This document shows, in pieces, positions 58,854 to 64,000 of a stretch of 64,000 nt of DNA. The notes below the pieces were generated by a model, which saw only the letters and a program-made list of their open reading frames with translations, was not told where the DNA came from and searched no databases. Origin of the DNA: SIG714 sp964638675 (GTDB lineage Bacteria > Bacillota > Clostridia > Oscillospirales > CAG-272); assembly GCA_964638675.1 (NCBI GenBank), contig CAZXAU010000002.1, forward strand, positions 1 through 64,000, written 5' to 3'. A program made the translations under genes and the position numbers. Positions within the stretch are counted from its first letter, which is position 1; each line of letters starts with the position of its first letter.

Positions 58854-60530
58854 TTATTTTTTTGCCGGAAAGCTGTCTTTAAGAGTGACCGAACGGATAA
58901 AGGTATCGGGATTCTTTGAATCAAGCGTGAAATATCCGTTTCTGACAAATTGGAATTTTTCTCCAGGTTTTGCATTTGCAAGCTCGGGCTCTGCCTTGCA
59001 GTTCTTGAGCTCGATTATCGAGTCTTTGTTTATAAACTGCTCGATCTCGTCAACCGTATGGTCGCCCATCGTAAAGTTTGCAACATCCGGAATGGTGAAC
59101 AGGCGGTCATAAAGAGTGACCTTAACATCCTTTGCATATTTTGCACTGACCCAGTGAATTGTTCCTTTGATCTTTCTGCCGTCTGTGGGATTTCCGTTTC
59201 CGCTTTCAAGGTCTGCCGTGCAGTGTATTTCCTTTACACTGCCATCTTCGTTTGTAATGACTTCGTTGCATTTTACGATATATCCGCCCATAAGTCTGAC
59301 CTCTCCGTCCGGCTTCATTCTGAAGAATTTCGGAGGGGGAACAAGGGCAAAGTCTTCGCTGTCAATATAAAGCTCCCTTGTAAAAGGCACTTCTCTCGTA
59401 CCTGCATTTTCGTCATTCGGATTATTCGGCAGTGAGAAATATTCGGTCTTATCCTCGGGATAGTTTGTTATGACCACCTTGATCGGATTCATGACACAAA
59501 TTCTTCTGCTTGCTCTTGCGTTCAGATCTTCACGCAGACAATGCTCAAGCATTTCTACATCGACAGTCGTGTCCTGCTTTGCCACTCCTGCACGTGCAAC
59601 AAAATCAAATATCGCCTCAGGAGTATACCCTCTTCTGCGAAGGCCGCAAAGAGTAGGCATACGGGGGTCGTCCCAGCCGTCAACAAGTCCTTTTTCAACA
59701 AGATAACGCAGAAAACGCTTGCTCATTACTGTATAGGTAACATTCATTCTTCCGAATTCCCTCTGCTTCGGAGGATATACCGTAAATCCACAGTTATCAA
59801 TGACCCACTCATAGAGCGGACGGTGGTTTTTAAACTCGGACGAGCAGAGCGAATATGTGATCCCTTCAAGTGCATCCTGAAGCGGATGTGCAAAATCATA
59901 CATCGGATATATACACCACTTGTCTCCCTGGCGATGGTGATGCACATGTCTTATTCTGAATATGACCGGGTCACGCATATACGGATTGTCCGAATCGGGA
60001 TCGATTTTCGCACGCAGTGTTCTTGCTCCGTCCTCAAATTCTCCGTTCTTCATTCTCTCGAACAGATCGAGATTTTCTTCGACCGATCTGTCACGGTATG
60101 GCGAACGCTTGCCTGTATCGGTACGGTCGCCGCTTCCTCTGTACTGTGCAAGATCCTCACGGCTGAGGTCACAGACATACGCCTTACCGTCTTTAATAAG
60201 TTTGACTGCAAACTCATAGCATTTTTCAAAATAATCAGATCCGAAGAATATTCCGCCATCCGGGACAGCACCCATCCACATCAGATCTTCCTCGATCGAT
60301 TTGACAAACTCATCACTTTCTTTCATCGGGTTTGTATCATCGAATCTCAGATTGAATTTTCCGCCGTATTTTTTAGCGGTGAAATAGTTGATATATATCG
60401 CCTTTGCCGAACCTATATGCAGATATCCGTTCGGCTCGGGAGGAAATCTCGTGTGAACCTCCTCGTTGATTTTTGCCGCAAGCTCGGCATCTATTATATC
60501 GTGTATAAAATTGCCTGTTATTTCTTCCAT
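58854..60530 (-). CDS. glnS: Glutamine-tRNA ligase (GlnS)
   Basis: 558 residues. Class I motifs: HIGH-type RFPPEPNGYLHIGSAKAI (H38-I-G-S) and MSKR in TYTVMSKRFLRYLVEKG near residue 270. The C-terminal two beta-barrels of GlnRS are present (YFSLPNNPNDENAG ... AKPGEKFQFVRNGYFTLDS). Many Firmicutes lack GlnRS and make Gln-tRNA by amidation, so its presence is notable. It follows gltX by about 80 bases on the same strand. Confidence 0.95.
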   Translation of the reverse strand: MEEITGNFIHDIIDAELAAKINEEVHTRFPPEPNGYLHIGSAKAIYINYFTAKKYGGKFNLRFDDTNPMKESDEFVKSIEEDLMWMGAVPDGGIFFGSDYFEKCYEFAVKLIKDGKAYVCDLSREDLAQYRGSGDRTDTGKRSPYRDRSVEENLDLFERMKNGEFEDGARTLRAKIDPDSDNPYMRDPVIFRIRHVHHHRQGDKWCIYPMYDFAHPLQDALEGITYSLCSSEFKNHRPLYEWVIDNCGFTVYPPKQREFGRMNVTYTVMSKRFLRYLVEKGLVDGWDDPRMPTLCGLRRRGYTPEAIFDFVARAGVAKQDTTVDVEMLEHCLREDLNARASRRICVMNPIKVVITNYPEDKTEYFSLPNNPNDENAGTREVPFTRELYIDSEDFALVPPPKFFRMKPDGEVRLMGGYIVKCNEVITNEDGSVKEIHCTADLESGNGNPTDGRKIKGTIHWVSAKYAKDVKVTLYDRLFTIPDVANFTMGDHTVDEIEQFINKDSIIELKNCKAEPELANAKPGEKFQFVRNGYFTLDSKNPDTFIRSVTLKDSFPAKK

Positions 60531-60613
60531 TTTATGTTGTTCCTTTCATGTTTTCCGATTCATGGGCATTTCAGGTTAAATAATCTTTTATTGATATATT
60601 TTCACTTGCCCTC

Positions 60614-62302
60614 TCAAAGAGTCTTTATGAATTCCTTGATTCTGCCGATCGTTCTGTCATATCCTATGATCTGCATAATGGTATACAGGTCGGGCGAATT
60701 CATCTTGCCTGTCACCGCAATTCTTATAAACATACTGACATCTCCGACATGGCCTTTATACTTTTCCGGTTCAGCCTTATACGCTTTGACATCGCTTGCA
60801 TATCCTATCGATTCTGCGATCGACTTTATATTTTCAAACCATGCGTTGTTATCAAGTGCCGGGGCATATGATGCCGCGAATTTTTCAAGTGCCGATTTAA
60901 TATCCTCCCTGTCGAATCCCTCGGGAATCGAGTCCTCTATAGAAAAATATTCATCGTAGAAAGGCGAGACATAGGGCTTTACATCCTGCCATGTTGCAAA
61001 ATCTTTTCTCGGTTTTTTTCCGCCTCTGCCTATCGAAAGTATTTTCAGAGCATATTCTCTGTCTCTTGAAAGAACTCCGTAGAATTCGGCGTCAAAATCC
61101 TTAGCCCATTCAGTAAGGCGGTCATACACTTTTTCGGCTGTCATTTTTGATATTACATTTTTCGAGACGTCATTCAGCTTATCAAAGTTAAACAGGCAGC
61201 CCGATGTTGACATTTTTTTGATATTGAAGGGAAATTCGATATAATCGGCGGTCGGATTCGCAGAGTGCCACTCCTCATAATTGGAGTTGAGCAGAGTCAT
61301 GATATATTCAATGACGCACTCAGGTGCATATCCCATTCTTGTATAGTCGTCCATATTGGCACCCATATCACGTTTTGAGAGCTTTTTCTTGTTTCCGTTC
61401 TCGTCAAGTCTCATGATCTGCGCTATATGCATATACTTCGGTGCTTTGAATCCGAGGTAGTTAAAGAGCATTATATGCCTCGGAAGCGATGGAAGCCACT
61501 CTTCTCCTCTTATGACATGGGTCGTTCCCATGAAGTGGTCGTCAATTGCGTGTGCGAAGTGATATGTCGGGATACCGTTGCTCTTGAGCAGTACCTCGTC
61601 TTTATCATTCTCGGGAAGCTCAAGGTTGCCCTTTATAAGGTCGGTCACACGGATTTTTCTATCAGGTTCAGAGTTTGCAAGCATACGCAAAACAAATTTA
61701 TCACCCTTTTTAAGATGCTCTTCAACCTCTTCTATCGTAAACTCACGCATTTTTTGCTGTTCAAGTGCCTGCTGTTCGTTTGCCTCCTGCGTCCATTCCT
61801 TGCTTTTGATCTCAGCTTTCTTGTCTGTAGCATTTAGCTCCTCCAGCTCTTCCTCTGTGGTAAAGCAGGGATAAGCTTTTCCCTCTTCAACAAGCTTTTT
61901 TGCAAATACATGATATATTTCTTTTCTCTCACTCTGCTTGTACGGTCCGTATATTCCCTTAGAGCCTATCGTTCCGTCCGGATTTATTATAGCTCCCTCG
62001 TCAAATTCAATTCCGTATCTGCCGAGCGTCTTTATAAGCCCCTCAGCCGCTCCCGGAATCTCACGCTTGCCGTCGGTGTCCTCTATTCTGAGATAAAATA
62101 CTCCTCCCGACTGATGTGCAAGACGTTCTCCGACCATCGACGGAAAAAGTCCTCCGAAATGAACAAATCCCGTCGGACTCGGTGCAAACCTCGTAACCTT
62201 CGCCCCCTCAGGAAGCTGTCGCGGCGGATACCTCTTCTCAACATCTTCAACAGTAAGCCTTACATCAGGAAAAAGCAGCTCGGCAAGTCTCTTGTAATCC
62301 AT
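60614..62302 (-). CDS. gltX: Glutamate-tRNA ligase (GltX), long form
   Basis: 562 residues, longer than the usual 480-500. HIGH-type motif FAPSPTGFVHFGGLFP (H48-F-G-G) and KMSKR-type KKKLSKRDMGANMDD. The insert around residues 150-200 (EEELEELNATDKKAEIKSKE) and the long C-terminal helical region mark the extended class seen in Clostridia. It forms an operon with glnS. A GC-rich palindrome lies in its upstream region; no T-box is recognised. Confidence 0.9.
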   Translation of the reverse strand: MDYKRLAELLFPDVRLTVEDVEKRYPPRQLPEGAKVTRFAPSPTGFVHFGGLFPSMVGERLAHQSGGVFYLRIEDTDGKREIPGAAEGLIKTLGRYGIEFDEGAIINPDGTIGSKGIYGPYKQSERKEIYHVFAKKLVEEGKAYPCFTTEEELEELNATDKKAEIKSKEWTQEANEQQALEQQKMREFTIEEVEEHLKKGDKFVLRMLANSEPDRKIRVTDLIKGNLELPENDKDEVLLKSNGIPTYHFAHAIDDHFMGTTHVIRGEEWLPSLPRHIMLFNYLGFKAPKYMHIAQIMRLDENGNKKKLSKRDMGANMDDYTRMGYAPECVIEYIMTLLNSNYEEWHSANPTADYIEFPFNIKKMSTSGCLFNFDKLNDVSKNVISKMTAEKVYDRLTEWAKDFDAEFYGVLSRDREYALKILSIGRGGKKPRKDFATWQDVKPYVSPFYDEYFSIEDSIPEGFDREDIKSALEKFAASYAPALDNNAWFENIKSIAESIGYASDVKAYKAEPEKYKGHVGDVSMFIRIAVTGKMNSPDLYTIMQIIGYDRTIGRIKEFIKTL

Positions 62303-62407
62303 GTTATATCTCCTTGGTTTTATAATAGTTAGTTTGCATTAATTTCTCGTGGGAACTTCGGTTACAGTGCGGCAATAACTAAATCGATTGATTTGTAGCC
62401 GGCATGT

Positions 62408-62421
62408 GGGGCCCGGGCCCC
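62408..62421. other. GC-only 14-base palindrome upstream of gltX
   Basis: GGGGCCCGGGCCCC, flanked by TGTGGGG and CCCCACA so that a longer stem can form (62405-62431). It is unlike the surrounding AT-rich intergenic DNA. It could be a regulatory hairpin in the gap between the hydrolase and gltX genes. Confidence 0.5.
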
Positions 62422-62497
62422 TCCCCCCACACGGTGAATACAGAAGGCGAAGAAGAAATATCTCGATTATAACTCTTCACTCTTTTCTGTTCTTTCT

Positions 62498-63088
62498 TCA
62501 CCTGTAATCCTTAAGCATAAAGCTGTTTCCGTGTCCGGGGCAGGCTATTGTTTCGCGGGGATAATTCAGAATTTTCTTTATTGAAGAATAAAGTGAATGA
62601 AGGCTACCGCCGTAAATGTCGGTTCTTCCGTAACCTGCTCCCTCAAAGATTATATCCCCGCTGAACAGATAATTATCGATTTTATAGCATACGCCACCTT
62701 TTGAATGTCCGGGGACAAATATAGGTTCTACCGTAATTTCGCCTATTTTTATTGGCTGTTCGCTTTCTATTGCCGTTACATCTGAATGCAGAACAACTTC
62801 ATTATTGACAAGGCTTACAGAACCGTTTTTGTGAGGGTCTCGGATCATCTCAACATCACCGCACCCTATATATACGGGTACATCAGGATATTTCGATTTT
62901 ATTTCGTCAACTGCGCCGATATGGTCAAAATGTCCGTGTGTCAGAAAAATACCAGCAGGACATGCGTTACAAAGTGAAAGAATTCTATCACATTCATCCG
63001 CAGGATCTATTATTATTAAAGTATCTCCATTAGACACAATATAGCAATTAGTGGAAATTTTTCCAATTTGTACTTTATTGACGGTCAT
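62498..63088 (-). CDS. MBL-fold metallo-hydrolase (glyoxalase II-like)
   Basis: About 196 residues. Metal motif FLTHGHFDHIGAVDEI (H-x-H-x-D-H), further ligands in VPGHSKGGVCYKI and FSGDIIFEGAGYGRTD, and CPGHGNSF at the end. This is the short bacterial hydroxyacylglutathione-hydrolase-like group, which hydrolyses thioesters or related compounds. Start at ATG 63088; the TTG two codons upstream is closer to the GGGAGG site, so either is possible. Divergent from the gene at 63259. Confidence 0.85.
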   Translation of the reverse strand: MTVNKVQIGKISTNCYIVSNGDTLIIIDPADECDRILSLCNACPAGIFLTHGHFDHIGAVDEIKSKYPDVPVYIGCGDVEMIRDPHKNGSVSLVNNEVVLHSDVTAIESEQPIKIGEITVEPIFVPGHSKGGVCYKIDNYLFSGDIIFEGAGYGRTDIYGGSLHSLYSSIKKILNYPRETIACPGHGNSFMLKDYR

Positions 63089-63164
63089 TTGCAAACATAC
63101 CTCCCACTATACTTTTTTATATTGTATCACAAGAAAAGTCTTTTGTCAATATTTTCAAAAAAAC

Positions 63165-63193
63165 TTGACTTGTATTAAAAGCTGTGATATAAT
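63165..63193 (+). promoter_or_regulatory. Promoter of the downstream membrane protein gene
   Basis: TTGACT (63165-63170), 17-base spacer, perfect TATAAT (63188-63193), 66 bases before the ATG at 63259. Confidence 0.85.
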
Positions 63194-63258
63194 AGATCAG
63201 ATTGTTTCTTACAATTAAGAAGAAGCGGAAATAATAGCGATCAAAAGGCGGTGTAAAA

Positions 63259-64000
63259 ATGGCATACGAAATAAACAATGACAACACCGATAAATCAGGC
63301 AGAGAAGAAGAAAGTGATCTTGACACACTTTACGGCAAAACAGATCTGACAAAAAAACAGAAGATTTCAAACTTCCTGTACTATTACAAAACGGCAATCA
63401 TCATTTCGATCATTGTCCTGGCTGTGGTCGTCTTTCTTGTCATTCAGACAGTAACCAGAACCGACCCTGATCTTTATTTTCTTTATTCAGGCAGATATTA
63501 TATTGACGCCGATTCATACCGAAACATTCAGGTAGCATTTCAGGATCTGATAAATAAAGATTACAATTCGGACGGTAAAGTATATTTTGAAATAATCACG
63601 AAAACAATCAAATTCCCCGAACCGGCAAATACAGAAGGGCAGGATAGCAGCACATATCTGAACGGTTCAGATGTGCTTGACGGTATGTCATCATTCCGCA
63701 CCGAAATAATGGCAGGCTCTTCGGTAATCTGTCTTGTGGACGAACAGCTTTATGAATCTCTGGCAAGCGAAGGACGTCTTGAAACTCTCTCGACAGTTCT
63801 CGGTAAAGCACCGGAGAATGCAATTGATGATTACGGTATATTGCTCAAAGATACCCCGTTTGCACAAGCATGCCCCGAGCTCAAAAAGCTTTCAGATAAA
63901 ACGGTCGTCTGCATAAAGAAGAAAACAGTAGCAATGAGCGAAAAAACCTATGAATACCACCTTGACGCATTCAGAATTCTTTTTGAATGCAACAATGCAG
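63259..64000 (+). CDS. Membrane protein, start of gene (cut by window end)
   Basis: 247 codons are visible, still open at base 64000. A charged, soluble N-terminus of about 45 residues (NNDNTDKSGREEESDLDTLY) is followed by one membrane helix (IIISIIVLAVVVFLVIQTVT), then an extracytoplasmic domain with GRYYIDADSYRNIQVAFQDL and GSSVICLVDEQLYESLASEG. The latter recalls the periplasmic-binding-type fold of Ruminococcus membrane proteins of unknown function. Not identified further. Strong promoter upstream. Confidence 0.7.
   Translation, partial: MAYEINNDNTDKSGREEESDLDTLYGKTDLTKKQKISNFLYYYKTAIIISIIVLAVVVFLVIQTVTRTDPDLYFLYSGRYYIDADSYRNIQVAFQDLINKDYNSDGKVYFEIITKTIKFPEPANTEGQDSSTYLNGSDVLDGMSSFRTEIMAGSSVICLVDEQLYESLASEGRLETLSTVLGKAPENAIDDYGILLKDTPFAQACPELKKLSDKTVVCIKKKTVAMSEKTYEYHLDAFRILFECNNA

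Noticed and set aside
59541..60959. 472-codon open frame antisense to glnS and gltX
   Set aside because: It crosses two well-supported genes on the other strand, has no ribosome binding site and no recognisable product. The long shadow frame comes from the codon use of the real genes.
62303..62497. Possible T-box leader in front of gltX or glnS
   Set aside because: I looked for the conserved T-box core and a following terminator and found neither; only a GC-rich palindrome is present.

Overview
The window looks like a chromosomal segment of a Gram-positive anaerobe of class Clostridia, most likely an Oscillospiraceae/Ruminococcus-type gut bacterium. Evidence: strong GGAGG-type ribosome binding sites, consensus TTGACA/TATAAT promoters, a FabK-type fatty acid synthesis operon, FtsEX followed by a secreted M23 hydrolase, a SipW/TasA-type secretion cluster, BspA-like leucine-rich lipoproteins and both GltX and GlnS tRNA ligases. 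Base composition is moderate, with one clearly AT-richer island at 44.4-50.4 kb. No rRNA, tRNA or CRISPR array was seen. Genus and species cannot be fixed from the sequence alone.

Layout. 0-8 kb: the end of a GNAT gene, a flavodoxin-like oxidoreductase, GrpB, an isoprenylcysteine-methyltransferase-like membrane protein, two overlapping WYL proteins followed by RtcB RNA ligase, an SMI1/KNR4 protein and an XRE regulator. 7.8-12.5 kb: GNAT, XRE membrane regulator, and a TetR-ABC transporter operon with a readable promoter/operator. 12.7-16.9 kb: a SipW signal peptidase with two TasA-like substrates and a third, unusual membrane substrate. 17.1-21.8 kb: a MerR-controlled ABC operon, an AraC/GyrI regulator and an XRE regulator. 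22-26.5 kb: two convergent lipoproteins, a BspA-like LRR protein and a 25-residue-repeat protein with a transglutaminase-like C-terminus; the latter contains a 100-N assembly gap. 26.9-28.2 kb: AAA/DUF4143 ATPase. 28.5-41.1 kb: a long fatty acid operon (acpP-fabK-fabD-fabG-fabF-accB-fabZ-accC-accD-accA), then an acyl-CoA synthetase, a PAS/winged-helix regulator and a thioesterase. 41.4-44.3 kb: AraC/GyrI regulator, DUF3795 protein, AAA ATPase. 44.4-50.4 kb: a small integrated element at the 3' end of lysS. 50.4-63.1 kb, all on the minus strand: lysS, greA, an S41 protease, an M23 hydrolase, ftsX, ftsE, a CdaR/PucR regulator, rsmE, glnS, gltX and a metallo-hydrolase. 63.2-64 kb: the start of a membrane protein.

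Two things stand out. First, six copies of a structured repeat of about 85-155 bp (1.6, 12.1, 21.2, 33.1, 33.6 and 35.1 kb) each end exactly at the start codon of a plus-strand gene and supply its ribosome binding site. Three of them punctuate the fatty acid operon. The 5' hairpin shows compensatory base changes between copies. Second, the lysS 3' end is present three times (50.37, 44.41 and 42.68 kb, each encoding P-T-M-K-P). This marks serial integrations. The innermost element carries essentially one cargo gene, a 1247-residue protein with a PD-(D/E)xK-like nuclease domain and a STAND-like NTPase, which looks like an Avs-type antiphage sensor. Its integrase has lost its catalytic C-terminus, so the element appears immobilised.
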